The notes under the pieces are model-generated. The model saw only the letters and a program-made list of their open reading frames with translations. It did not search any database and had not been told where the DNA came from. DNA of 64,000 bases, taken from the NCBI RefSeq assembly GCF_021729135.1, contig NZ_JAJTWW010000004.1, forward strand, positions 310,001 through 374,000. The letters are read 5' to 3'. The translations under genes were made by a program, and so were the position numbers. Below are positions 34,936 to 42,534 of this stretch, one piece after another. Within the stretch, counting starts at the first letter, position 1; every line of letters starts with the position of its first letter. Source of the stretch: Brevibacterium daeguense (GTDB lineage: Bacteria; Actinomycetota; Actinomycetes; Actinomycetales; Brevibacteriaceae).

Positions 34936-35137
34936 TGCCCGACTGGCTCTCCAGCCAATTCTCGTGCAGCTGGCGACGTCGTTCGTACTCGCGCTTGAGC
35001 TGGACGCGGGGGTCCCGGTTGTCGTTGGTCGTGGCGGGGCCCACGATGTGCACGATGATGTACTGGAACCAGAAGCCCACCTTGTAGGCCCACCCGAAGC
35101 TGTCCTGACCACGCGGCTTGTCCACCGAGGTCTCCAT
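34928..35137 (-). CDS. 69-residue small protein coupled to the MarR gene
   Basis: A short protein with a moderately hydrophobic stretch (WAYKVGFWFQYIIVHIVGPA, residues 16-35) and a basic, helical C-terminal half (RVQLKREYERRRQLHENWLE). Its last bases overlap the MarR start codon (ATGCGTGA), which argues that it is translated. It may be a membrane-associated peptide regulated by MarR. I do not recognise a family and the ribosome-binding site is weak. Confidence 0.5.
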   Translation of the reverse strand: METSVDKPRGQDSFGWAYKVGFWFQYIIVHIVGPATTNDNRDPRVQLKREYERRRQLHENWLESQSGNA

Positions 35138-35138
35138 T

Positions 35139-35194
35139 CAGTTGATCTGCAGAATTCAGCTGGTCTGCACGCAAATAGTTTGTGCACCAATCAT
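35139..35194. promoter_or_regulatory. MarR-type control region: 18-bp repeats and a GTGCAC-centred palindrome
   Basis: CAGTTGATCTGCA (35139-35151) and CAGCTGGTCTGCA (35157-35169) are direct repeats 18 bp apart. Beyond them, ATAGTTTGTGCACCAATCAT (35175-35194) is an imperfect 20-bp palindrome (7 of 10 pairs) centred on GTGCAC, and CAAATAGTTTG (35172-35182) is a shorter perfect dyad. All lie directly upstream of the small protein/MarR operon. Confidence 0.5.
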
Positions 35195-35214
35195 ATCGGC
35201 GGGAGCTTCCCCTG

Positions 35215-35256
35215 CGCTCACGGCCCCTCCGGGATCGCTCACGGCCCTTCCGGGAG
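35215..35256. repeat. Two 21-bp tandem repeats
   Basis: CGCTCACGGCCCCTCCGGGAT (35215-35235) is followed at once by CGCTCACGGCCCTTCCGGGAG (35236-35256), two mismatches. It lies between the MarR module and the 3' end of the YCII gene. Confidence 0.65.
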
Positions 35257-35287
35257 CGGGCGCGATCACCGTTCGGCGCAGCCGCGA

Positions 35288-35629
35288 TCAGCCGCCGGCA
35301 GAAGCCTCCTGCAGCGGCCAGACCTCGACAACGCCCTGAGCGACCGCGCACGGTGTGGCTGACACCATCGCAATCGCATCCTCGAGGCTCGCCGCCTCGA
35401 TCAGCGCGAACCCGGCGACCGGAAGCGAGGACTGCATGAACGGACCGGCCGTGCGCTCGGCCCCGGAGTCATCGTGGTTCCGGACCTGGACGGGATGCCC
35501 GGCGATGCCCATGCGAACTCCCGCGGCGCGCAGGCTGTCGTCGTGGGCATGGGCCCGGTCGCGCACCTCGGGGGCGGTTCGGTCGTATCCGTCCTGATCT
35601 CCGTATCCGATGGTGACGAACATTGGCAT
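35288..35629 (-). CDS. YCII-related (DGPF-type) domain protein
   Basis: A 113-residue ferredoxin-like alpha/beta protein. It matches the YciI/DGPF family by MFVTIGYGD, AHDDSLRAAGVRMG, PVQVRNHDDSG, GPFMQSSLPVAGFALIEAASLEDAIAMV and the C-terminal GVVEVWPL. Members often accompany ECF sigma factors and may be small dehydrochlorinase-like or binding proteins; no sigma factor is adjacent here. The ATG at 35629 is nine bases after AGGGAG, better placed than two other nearby ATGs. Confidence 0.8.
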   Translation of the reverse strand: MPMFVTIGYGDQDGYDRTAPEVRDRAHAHDDSLRAAGVRMGIAGHPVQVRNHDDSGAERTAGPFMQSSLPVAGFALIEAASLEDAIAMVSATPCAVAQGVVEVWPLQEASAGG

Positions 35630-35770
35630 GGTGCACATCTCCCTCTGCAGTCGAGCCACGAGCCGGGCGCGCGGGCCGGTCATCCGGCATCACCGGTCGC
35701 GCACCGTCCGCGGCGCCGAATCCCGGCTGTTCCAGTGTGCCGACAATCCGGATCATGCAACAGACCTGGA

Positions 35771-35872
35771 CCCGGCACCCCGAATGCCCAGCCGGTGCGA
35801 GGCGACCCGGCACCCCGAATGCCCAGCCGGCGCGAGGCGACCCAGTGCCCCGAATGCCCAGCCGGTGCTAGC
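35771..35872. repeat. Three 35-bp tandem repeats in a divergent promoter region
   Basis: Units beginning CCCGGCACCCCGAATGCCCA start at 35771, 35806 and 35841, a constant 35-bp period; the first two differ at one base and the third at a few. Each unit contains GCACC and GGTGC arms able to pair across 14 bases. The array fills the space between the YCII gene (start 35629) and the SDR gene (start 35918). Confidence 0.75.
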
Positions 35873-35917
35873 GTGGCCGGCAGCACGTGAGATTGTCATG
35901 CACACCGTGGAGGGGCA

Positions 35918-36520
35918 ATGCGGATTCTGGTCGTCGGCGGCACCGGGACCATCGGCGCGGCGGTGGTGCAGGCGCTGACCGGCTCCGACACCGAAGTCAT
36001 CTCCGTCTCCCGCTCCTCCGAGCCTGCGGTCGACATCACCGACACCACGTCGATCTCGGCGATGTACGAGGCAGTCGGCACCGTCGATGCCATCGTCTCC
36101 ACCACCGGCGCTGCTCCCTTCGTCGCGACATCCGAGGCCACTCCCGAACAGTTCGCCGCCGGGTTCGCCGACAAGCTGGGCGGGCAGATCAACCTGACGC
36201 TGCTGGGACTGCCGCACCTGCGCGACGGCGGATCCATCACGCTCATCACCGGGATCCTCGCCCAGCATCCCGTGAAGAACAGCGTCATCGCCGGAACCGT
36301 CAACGGCGGGATCGAGGCGTTCGCCGTCAGCGCCGCCACCGATCTGCCCCGCGGCATTCGCATCAACGTGGTCAGCCCCAACGTCATCGAGGAGGCGCTG
36401 CCCAGTTACGGATCCGCCTTCCCCGGCTTCCATCCCGTGCCCGCAGCCCAGGCGGCCCAGGCCTTCGTCCGCTCGGTCCACGGAGTGGAGACCGGACAGG
36501 TGTTCCGGGTATGGCGCTGA
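35918..36520 (+). CDS. Short-chain dehydrogenase/reductase (SDR)
   Basis: A 200-residue compact SDR. VVGGTGTIGAAVV is the glycine-rich cofactor loop. The YxxxK motif is replaced: the region reads HPVKNSVIAGTVNGGIEAFAVSAA, with no Tyr, and the catalytic Ser position reads SITLITGIL. Loss of the catalytic Tyr is shared by a known group of short YciK-type SDRs, so the reaction is uncertain. GGAGGGG precedes the ATG. Confidence 0.8.
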   Translation: MRILVVGGTGTIGAAVVQALTGSDTEVISVSRSSEPAVDITDTTSISAMYEAVGTVDAIVSTTGAAPFVATSEATPEQFAAGFADKLGGQINLTLLGLPHLRDGGSITLITGILAQHPVKNSVIAGTVNGGIEAFAVSAATDLPRGIRINVVSPNVIEEALPSYGSAFPGFHPVPAAQAAQAFVRSVHGVETGQVFRVWR

Positions 36521-36539
36521 GCAACGCGCGTGCATCGTC

Positions 36540-36932
36540 ATGAGCGGCGCGGCAGGACGTGACGCGACTGGTCCCGCGCACGAGGATGACCGCTGGCTGG
36601 TGATCAACGGCAGGCGTTGGCGGCGGACCGATCCGGCGCTGCCCGCCGGCGTCGTGGATCGGCTGAAGTCACACCTCGGGCGCGGCCGCTCCGGGGTGCG
36701 CGCGGCGAAAGGTGCCGACGACGCCGAGGCGGTCCGCCGGGCACGCAGAATCGTGAACTTGGCGAACCACGGGCTCGGCGAGCGCGGGCCGTATTGGTGG
36801 GACGCGCCCGAACAGGATCGGCGGTCGCGAGCCGAGGAGGCGCTGGCAGAACTCGACGCGCTAGCCGAGGGCGGCCGCGCCGAGGGCCGCGGCGACGGTG
36901 CTACTTCGGATCGAGCCTCCTCCGCCCGGTAG
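36540..36932 (+). CDS. Hypothetical small charged protein
   Basis: A 130-residue Arg/Ala/Asp-rich protein. The core DRWLVINGRRWRRTDPALP, then LKSHLGRGRSGVRAAK and GERGPYWWDAPE, recurs as I recall in many actinobacterial hypothetical proteins, sometimes mis-annotated as a Tol transporter. The likely role is unknown. It starts 19 bp after the SDR gene in the same direction and its 3' end overlaps the convergent ArsR gene by 32 bp. Confidence 0.65.
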   Translation: MSGAAGRDATGPAHEDDRWLVINGRRWRRTDPALPAGVVDRLKSHLGRGRSGVRAAKGADDAEAVRRARRIVNLANHGLGERGPYWWDAPEQDRRSRAEEALAELDALAEGGRAEGRGDGATSDRASSAR

Positions 36933-37305
36933 TCTTCAGCGCTTCCGGCTTCAGTGCCTCCCTCTTCAGCACTTCGTCGAGCCTGCGATATTGGCCCTCC
37001 TTGACCAGGCGGTATTGGTCGATCCAGGAGGTGAGGGCTTCCAGCATCTCCGGGTTGAGGTGGACCGGTCGCCGCTGAGCGTCGCGAGTGCGGGTGACCA
37101 GGCCCGCCGACTCGAGCACGCTGATGTGCTTCGACACCGCCTGCTTGGAGATCACGAAGGGCTCGGCGAGCTCGTTGACCGTCGCCGGACCGCGGCTCAG
37201 TCGCGCAACGATCGACCGCCGAATCGGGTCCGCAAGCGCCATGAAACCCCGGTCGAGGCGGTTCTCCGCATCATCAGGCGTGCAGCTCTCCGCGTCATCG
37301 CCCAC
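36901..37305 (-). CDS. ArsR-family transcriptional regulator
   Basis: A 134-residue winged-helix repressor: FMALADPIRRSIVARLSRGPATVNELAEPFVISKQAVSKHISVLESAGLV is the whole ArsR core, given here in pieces by family habit (ELAEPFVISKQAVSKHISVL is the recognition helix region). No Cys metal site is present, so it belongs to the metal-independent group that usually accompanies SRPBCC proteins. The GTG at 37305 lies seven bases from AGGGAG. It is downstream of the SRPBCC gene on the same strand, and both are probably driven from the palindromic region at 38032-38065. Confidence 0.85.
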   Translation of the reverse strand: MGDDAESCTPDDAENRLDRGFMALADPIRRSIVARLSRGPATVNELAEPFVISKQAVSKHISVLESAGLVTRTRDAQRRPVHLNPEMLEALTSWIDQYRLVKEGQYRRLDEVLKREALKPEALKTTGRRRLDPK

Positions 37306-37404
37306 GTGCACTCTCCCTGCTGGTCGCCCGATCCTGCAACAGGTCCAATGGGCAGGAGACAGCACCATCCCTCCTGCCACTGAGGCGCAGACCCTCAATC
37401 AGGG

Positions 37405-37887
37405 TCACGCCGCCGACTTCGCAAGGAGCTCGTCGAGCTGCTCGTAGCCCTGCTTCATTCCCTCCTCCATGCCCGAGGAAGCCATGCCGTCCCGAGCCTC
37501 CACTGTCGGGTAGACGGCGTGCCCGGACAGGCGGGTTCTGCCGTCGCCGAGGTCCTCGAAGGTCAGAGTCTCGATCGAGACGACGTCCGGGAAGCCGAGG
37601 AACTCGAAGGTCTGAATGACCTTGTCGTTCTCTCGCACGGTGTGGAACGTGCCGCGGAACTCGTACCTGTCCCCCGTCGGGGCGACGTGCGTGTATTCGT
37701 AGCCTCCGCCGGGGCGGAAGTCGAAGCGCCCGACTTCCATCTCCAGGTCGCGCGGACCCAGCCATTGGCTCATCAGTTCGGCCGAGGCGTGGGCTCGGTA
37801 GACATCCGCGACCGGGTAGTCGAACTCGCGGGTGAAGTCGATGAACGGGACGCCGTCGGGAACGGTGACCTGCAGTGCGCTGCTCAT
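37405..37887 (-). CDS. SRPBCC/AHSA1-family protein
   Basis: A 160-residue START-like helix-grip protein. FTREFDYPVADVYRAHASAE opens the fold, WLGPRDLEMEVGRFDFRPGG is the typical AHSA1 segment and GMEEGMKQGYEQLDELLA the closing helix. It probably binds a hydrophobic ligand. AAGGAGG is five bases from the ATG. It forms an operon with the ArsR gene behind it, a pairing repeated across actinomycetes. Confidence 0.88.
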   Translation of the reverse strand: MSSALQVTVPDGVPFIDFTREFDYPVADVYRAHASAELMSQWLGPRDLEMEVGRFDFRPGGGYEYTHVAPTGDRYEFRGTFHTVRENDKVIQTFEFLGFPDVVSIETLTFEDLGDGRTRLSGHAVYPTVEARDGMASSGMEEGMKQGYEQLDELLAKSAA

Positions 37888-38031
37888 GGGATCCTCCTTG
37901 ATTCCTCCGGTCGCTCCAGGGGCGACAGGTGCGGTGGCAGTGCTCGATCGAGAGGTCGGGTGAGGCGTTGAACTGTCCTCTCGCGCGGTTCGCACAGTGA
38001 AGTCCTGATCGCCGCGACCCGATCCTCTCAG

Positions 38032-38065
38032 CAACCAAATCGTTTATCAACGATTTGGTTGATAA
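38032..38065. promoter_or_regulatory. Nested palindromes, probable ArsR operator
   Basis: CAACCAAATCGTT (38032-38044) and AACGATTTGGTTG (38049-38061) are perfect 13-bp arms around TATC. Overlapping them, TTATCAAC (38044-38051) and GTTGATAA (38058-38065) are perfect 8-bp arms around GATTTG. The element is 145-178 bp upstream of the SRPBCC start, in AT-richer DNA than its surroundings. The ArsR protein of the operon is the natural ligand. Confidence 0.7.
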
Positions 38066-38097
38066 CAAGTGTGCGCCCGTCGAATGCTCGTGTCAAT

Positions 38098-38200
38098 ACC
38101 CTCGTGTCTGAACGTCCGAGCAAATGCCTCGTGCCTGAAGGCCGAGTCCATACCCGCGTCCCGGAAGGTGATCCAATCCAAAGGTTCGTGCCTGGCAGTC
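38098..38200. repeat. Four degenerate 27-bp tandem repeats
   Basis: CTCGTGTCTGAACGTCCGAG (38101), CTCGTGCCTGAAGGCCGAG (38128), CGCGTCCCGGAAGG (38155) and TTCGTGCCTGGCAG (38185) recur at about 27 bp. On the plus strand one frame reads a 9-residue repeat (KCLVPEGRV, HTRVPEGDP, IQRFVPGSP) within a 66-codon open frame. There is no ribosome-binding site, so I treat it as a repeat and not a gene. The remaining 100 bp to the helicase start show nothing clear. Confidence 0.55.
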
Positions 38201-38310
38201 CGCCCCCCTGTGGAGCCCCACCGATGAGCACCGCCATCTCACCGGTGACCCGAGGATGACGGCTGTGGAAGGGCGACCATCACGTCTGAACCTCGTGAAA
38301 CCATGTCCTC

Positions 38311-41300
38311 ATGAGCTCCGAAACCCCGCTGCCGTATGTGGATCACGACGCGATCGTGCGCTTCGTGGGCAGAGCTGCCGCGGACCGCGCCCGGGTCTAT
38401 TCGGTCCGATCCGCCGTCCGGGAGATCCACTGGGACGCGGAGCACTCCGAGCTGCTGGCCCGGGTGCAGGGCACGGACCCGGAACCGTACTCGACGCGCA
38501 TCCTGCTCTCGGAGATCAACGCCGAGGGAACGAGGGTAGACGACAGAACGGGAGAAGACGACGGAGCGGAGGAAGACAGAGCGGGAGACGGCAGGGACGC
38601 GATCGGAACCGAAATCACGCGTCGTTCAGCTGAAGCAGACGCGGCAGACTTCCCCGAGAATGCGGATGGTCATACCGGGAGCAACCAGGGCTGGGGCCGG
38701 CCGCAACGACGGCAGCGCAAGCCCGATCGCCTGCTGCGGTGTCGGCCCATCGCCTCGCACTGCAGCTGCTTCGTCGGCCTGGAATGCAAGCACGCCGCCG
38801 CCGTCCTCTACTCGGCCAACCTGCAGGCGCTCCAGCCGCACCTGGCCCGCCTCGACGCCGATGACTCGCGCCTCGACGCCGATGACTCCCGGGCCGACGA
38901 CGGTGAATCCCGGTCCCCCGCTGGTGATTCCTGGACCAATGGCAACGATTCCGAGGGCCATACTGGCCATTCGCGGGCCGACGACGGTGATTCCTGGCCC
39001 GACGGCGGCGAATCCCCGACCGGGGTCGGCGCCTTCCTCGCGGATTGGACCACCACCATCAACAGCGGCGGCAGCGCGGTTGAACGCCCTGGCACCACTG
39101 CCAGCCCAGGCACCGACCCGTCTGAAATCTGGGGCGGCCCGAATGCGAGCGACCCGAGTAGCGGCAGCACCGGCACCGTGAGCCCACCGACCGCTCCCCA
39201 CTGGCGCTCCGTCCTGAGCCAGGTGACCGCGCCCGCCGCCCCGGTGATCCCTCCGACTCCCCTGGCGATCGGCTTCGAGCTCAAGGCGCCGCCGTCGCGC
39301 GCCTGGTACGACCCGAAGTCCACCGGTCCGCTGGCCGTCGAGCAGATCCTCGGCGGAGCGGAGGCGCTCATCGAGATCCGACCGCTCAAACAGGGACACA
39401 GGAACCGCTGGATCCGCGGCGGACTGGACTGGCGCAACTTCCTGCATTCGGGCGCAACCTACAACTTCGACCCCGAACAGGTGGCGCTGCTCGGGCAGCT
39501 CTACCGGCTCAACCTCTCCGAGCGGCAGGGCTACCCGGCCGGGGACGGCAAGGCGCTGACGCTGTCCCAGTTCAGCACGTCGCTCGTCTGGTCCCTGCTG
39601 GCCCAGATCCGCCAGAGCGGCATCGAGTTCGTCGGGCAGGGCAACGTGGGCACGGTGGCCCTCGGCGCCTCGGCGCAGGTGCGGCTCGACGTCCGCGCTG
39701 CCCGCGATGACAGCACGGGCCTGCCCCCCGAATTCGACGAGGGTGACCTGTCGGTGCGCCCGTTCGTCGAGATCGACGACACCGTGCTCGCGTTCCCGCG
39801 CCCCATCGGCACCACCGGCTTTGCGGAGGTGCAGGCGTCGGTCCTGGGCACCCGGAAGGCGGCAGTCGACCTGCTGATCGCACCCCTGGCGGCACCCGTT
39901 CCCCAGGCGGTCGGCCACCTCCTCGGGCAGCCGCCGCTGCGCATCCCCCGCGCCGAATCCGAGGAGTTCCTCCACGAGGTCTACCCGCAGCTGCGCACGG
40001 CCATCCCCGTCGTCAGCGACGAATCCGTTGACCTCCCCGAATTCGCGCCGCCCAATCTGCGCCTGCGCGCGGAGTTCGGAAAGGGCGATGCGCTCACCCT
40101 GCGCTGGTCCTGGGAGTATCACGATCCGGATCGGGAAGTGCCGATCGACGACTCCGGCGACGAACGGCGCGACACCGAGGTCGAAAGGACGGTGCTCGAC
40201 GAGCTCAAGCAGTTCTGGCCCTCCCTCGGCGAGCGCGAGCGCGAGGATCTCACGGGCATCGACACCGCGGAGTTCACCGAGCACATCCTGCCCGAACTGG
40301 AATCCCAGGAGACGGTGGAGGTCGAGATCTTCGGCGAGCGCCCCGACTACCGGGAGGCCCGTTCGGCGCCGCGAGTGAGCGTGAGCACCGGTGAGACGAG
40401 CCAGACGGATTGGTTCGACCTCGGCATCGAGATCAGCATCGACGGGCGGGTCATTCCGTTCGTGTCGGTATTCAAGGCGCTGGCCAATGGTCAGGACAAG
40501 CTCCTGCTGCCGGACAAGACCTACTTCTCCCTTGATCACCCGGCGTTCGAACCGCTCCGGAAGCTCATCGCCGAGGCCGAGGCGCTGGGCGAATGGGAGC
40601 CCGAGGCGCCGAAGATCAGCCGGTACCAGATCAGCTTCTGGGACGAGCTCGAAGAGCTCGCCGACGAGACCGAGCAGGCCTTGAGCTGGCGTCGGCTCGC
40701 CGACGGCCTGCGGGATCTCACCACCGTTCCCGAGGTGCCGGTCCCCGATTCCGTTCGCGCGCAGCTGCGCCACTATCAGGTCGACGGCTTCCGCTGGCTG
40801 GCGTTCCTCTACGATCACAGCCTCGGTGGGATCCTGGCCGACGACATGGGACTGGGCAAGACCCTGCAGACGCTGGCCCTCATCGCACACGCACGGCAGC
40901 AGGGCGGCCCTCACTACGGCGCAGCCGGGACTGCCCACTTTGGGACGGACCCTTCTGGGAAGGACCGCTCCGGGAACGACCACTATGGGCATGGCCCCGC
41001 TGAGAAGGAACCTGCGGGGAAGGATCCCTTCACGGCCGAACGTCGCGCCAACGCATTCGCCGGCATCGAGGCGTCGCCCATTGTCATCGACGAGGACGGC
41101 CGGCTGATCCGGCCACCGTTCCTCGTCGTGGCGCCGGCCTCGGTGGTCTCGGTGTGGCGGTCGGAGGCCGCGCGCTTCGTGCCCGACCTGCGGGTGAAGG
41201 TGCTCGACACGACCTCGAAGAAGCGCGGCACCACGATCGTGGACGAGGTCGCGAACATGGACATCGTCGTCACGTCCTACGCCCTGCTGCGCCTCGATCA

Positions 41301-42351
41301 GGCGGAGTTCGCCGCCCTGGAGTGGGACGGGCTGGTCCTCGATGAGGCGCAGTTCGTGAAGAATCGGCAGTCGCGGGTCCACCTGGCGGCCAAGTCGATT
41401 CCGGCGCCGTTCCGACTCGCGATCACCGGCACTCCGATGGAGAACTCCCTCGAGGACCTGTGGTCGCTGCTGTCCATCACCGCGCCCGGGCTGTTCGCCT
41501 CGGCCTCGAAGTTCCGCAGCGAGTACATCCAGCCGATCGCCTCCGGCCGTGCGCCCGAGCGCATGCAGCGCCTGCGGCGGCGCGTGAAGCCGTTCATGCT
41601 GCGACGCAGCAAGAACCTGGTCGCAGCGGACCTTCCCACCAAGCAGGAGCAGGTGACCCGAGTCGAGCTGCTGCCCAGACATCGCAAGCTCTACGAGCAG
41701 GTGCTGCAGCGAGAGCGGAAGAAGGTGCTGGGACTGGTCAAGGACCTCGACCGCAACCGCTTCATCGTGTTCCGATCGCTGACGCTGCTGCGCATGATGG
41801 CGCTCGACCCAGTGATCGTGGACGAGAAGTACCGGGGGATTCCATCGAGCAAGCTCGAAGCCCTGTTCGCGGACCTGGATTCGATCGTGGCGGAGGGTCA
41901 CCGGGTGGTGGTGTTCAGTCAGTTCACGTCGTTCCTCGGGCGGATCGGCGAACACCTGACCGCCCGAGGCGTCGCGTACGACTACCTCGACGGCGCCACC
42001 CGCAGCCGGGCGAAGGTGGTCGAGAGCTTCAAGACGGGCACCGCCCCGATCTTCCTCATCAGCCTCAAGGCCGGGGGTTTCGGTCTGACCCTGACCGAGG
42101 CGGATTATGTGTTCCTGCTCGATCCGTGGTGGAACCCGGCTGCTGAGGCTCAGGCAGTCGACCGCACCCATCGAATCGGGCAGACGAGGAACGTCATGGT
42201 GTACCGGATGGTCGCCGCAGGGACGATCGAGGAGAAGGTGCTGGACCTCCAGCAGAGGAAGCGGGAGATGTTCACCAGCCTGATGGACGACGACACCGCG
42301 TTCAGCGACACCATCTCCGCGGCGGACATCAAAGTCCTGTTCGACAGCTGA
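38311..42351 (+). CDS. SWIM zinc-finger SNF2-type helicase
   Basis: A 1346-residue SF2 ATPase that would remodel or strip protein-DNA or RNA polymerase complexes, as RapA/HepA proteins do. A SWIM finger lies at residues 151-161 (CSCFVGLECKH). Eight 7-residue repeats follow (181-236), then a long N-terminal region, the SNF2 lobe (DDMGLGKT near 846, DEAQ at 1011-1014, ITGTPMEN) and lobe 2 with LISLKAGGFGLTLTEADYV, DPWWNP and HRIGQ at 1287-1291. A charged insertion of about 50 residues (TDPSGKDRSGNDHYGHGPAE) sits between motifs I and Ia. The ATG at 38311 has no strong ribosome-binding site. A long antisense open frame here is a GC artefact. Confidence 0.92.
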   Translation: MSSETPLPYVDHDAIVRFVGRAAADRARVYSVRSAVREIHWDAEHSELLARVQGTDPEPYSTRILLSEINAEGTRVDDRTGEDDGAEEDRAGDGRDAIGTEITRRSAEADAADFPENADGHTGSNQGWGRPQRRQRKPDRLLRCRPIASHCSCFVGLECKHAAAVLYSANLQALQPHLARLDADDSRLDADDSRADDGESRSPAGDSWTNGNDSEGHTGHSRADDGDSWPDGGESPTGVGAFLADWTTTINSGGSAVERPGTTASPGTDPSEIWGGPNASDPSSGSTGTVSPPTAPHWRSVLSQVTAPAAPVIPPTPLAIGFELKAPPSRAWYDPKSTGPLAVEQILGGAEALIEIRPLKQGHRNRWIRGGLDWRNFLHSGATYNFDPEQVALLGQLYRLNLSERQGYPAGDGKALTLSQFSTSLVWSLLAQIRQSGIEFVGQGNVGTVALGASAQVRLDVRAARDDSTGLPPEFDEGDLSVRPFVEIDDTVLAFPRPIGTTGFAEVQASVLGTRKAAVDLLIAPLAAPVPQAVGHLLGQPPLRIPRAESEEFLHEVYPQLRTAIPVVSDESVDLPEFAPPNLRLRAEFGKGDALTLRWSWEYHDPDREVPIDDSGDERRDTEVERTVLDELKQFWPSLGEREREDLTGIDTAEFTEHILPELESQETVEVEIFGERPDYREARSAPRVSVSTGETSQTDWFDLGIEISIDGRVIPFVSVFKALANGQDKLLLPDKTYFSLDHPAFEPLRKLIAEAEALGEWEPEAPKISRYQISFWDELEELADETEQALSWRRLADGLRDLTTVPEVPVPDSVRAQLRHYQVDGFRWLAFLYDHSLGGILADDMGLGKTLQTLALIAHARQQGGPHYGAAGTAHFGTDPSGKDRSGNDHYGHGPAEKEPAGKDPFTAERRANAFAGIEASPIVIDEDGRLIRPPFLVVAPASVVSVWRSEAARFVPDLRVKVLDTTSKKRGTTIVDEVANMDIVVTSYALLRLDQAEFAALEWDGLVLDEAQFVKNRQSRVHLAAKSIPAPFRLAITGTPMENSLEDLWSLLSITAPGLFASASKFRSEYIQPIASGRAPERMQRLRRRVKPFMLRRSKNLVAADLPTKQEQVTRVELLPRHRKLYEQVLQRERKKVLGLVKDLDRNRFIVFRSLTLLRMMALDPVIVDEKYRGIPSSKLEALFADLDSIVAEGHRVVVFSQFTSFLGRIGEHLTARGVAYDYLDGATRSRAKVVESFKTGTAPIFLISLKAGGFGLTLTEADYVFLLDPWWNPAAEAQAVDRTHRIGQTRNVMVYRMVAAGTIEEKVLDLQQRKREMFTSLMDDDTAFSDTISAADIKVLFDS
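38851..39018 (+). repeat. 21-bp in-frame repeat array in the helicase gene
   Basis: Eight 7-residue units in the helicase gene (LDADDSR, LDADDSR, ADDGESR, SPAGDSW, TNGNDSE, GHTGHSR, ADDGDSW, PDGGESP) give an acidic linker right after the SWIM finger. The first two units are nearly identical at DNA level, and the later ones are progressively diverged. Confidence 0.75.
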
Positions 42352-42534
42352 ACGAACTGGTGCTCTCCGCGCCGGCCAACCAGCCCGCCCGCCTGACCTT
42401 CGACGGCAGCCGTACTGATCGCTGTCAGCTTGGTGCGCGGCCGCGGTTCGAAGCGAAATGGCCTGCATTGGCTCCAGAAAGCCTACTGGGCGTCGGGAAG
42501 CCAACTGAGCGTCGTGAAGGGCCGGAATCGGAGG
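42352..42534. other. Gap between convergent genes with a 19-bp duplication
   Basis: No gene is visible between the helicase and the MFS gene. GCCTACTGGGCGTCGGGAA (42481) is repeated with changes as GCCAACTGAGCGTCGTGAA (42500), a 19-bp direct repeat, and a weaker copy precedes them at 42461. No clear terminator hairpin is seen. Confidence 0.5.

Noticed and set aside
38059..38259. Small frame with 9-residue repeats (VPEGRV type)
   Set aside because: No ribosome-binding site, overlaps the ArsR operator, and repeats also stay open on the other strand; better explained as a 27-bp repeat.
38626..42504. Very long open frame antisense to the SNF2 helicase
   Set aside because: It mirrors a gene with all helicase motifs on the other strand; long antisense frames are expected at this GC content, and its translation is low-complexity with no motif.
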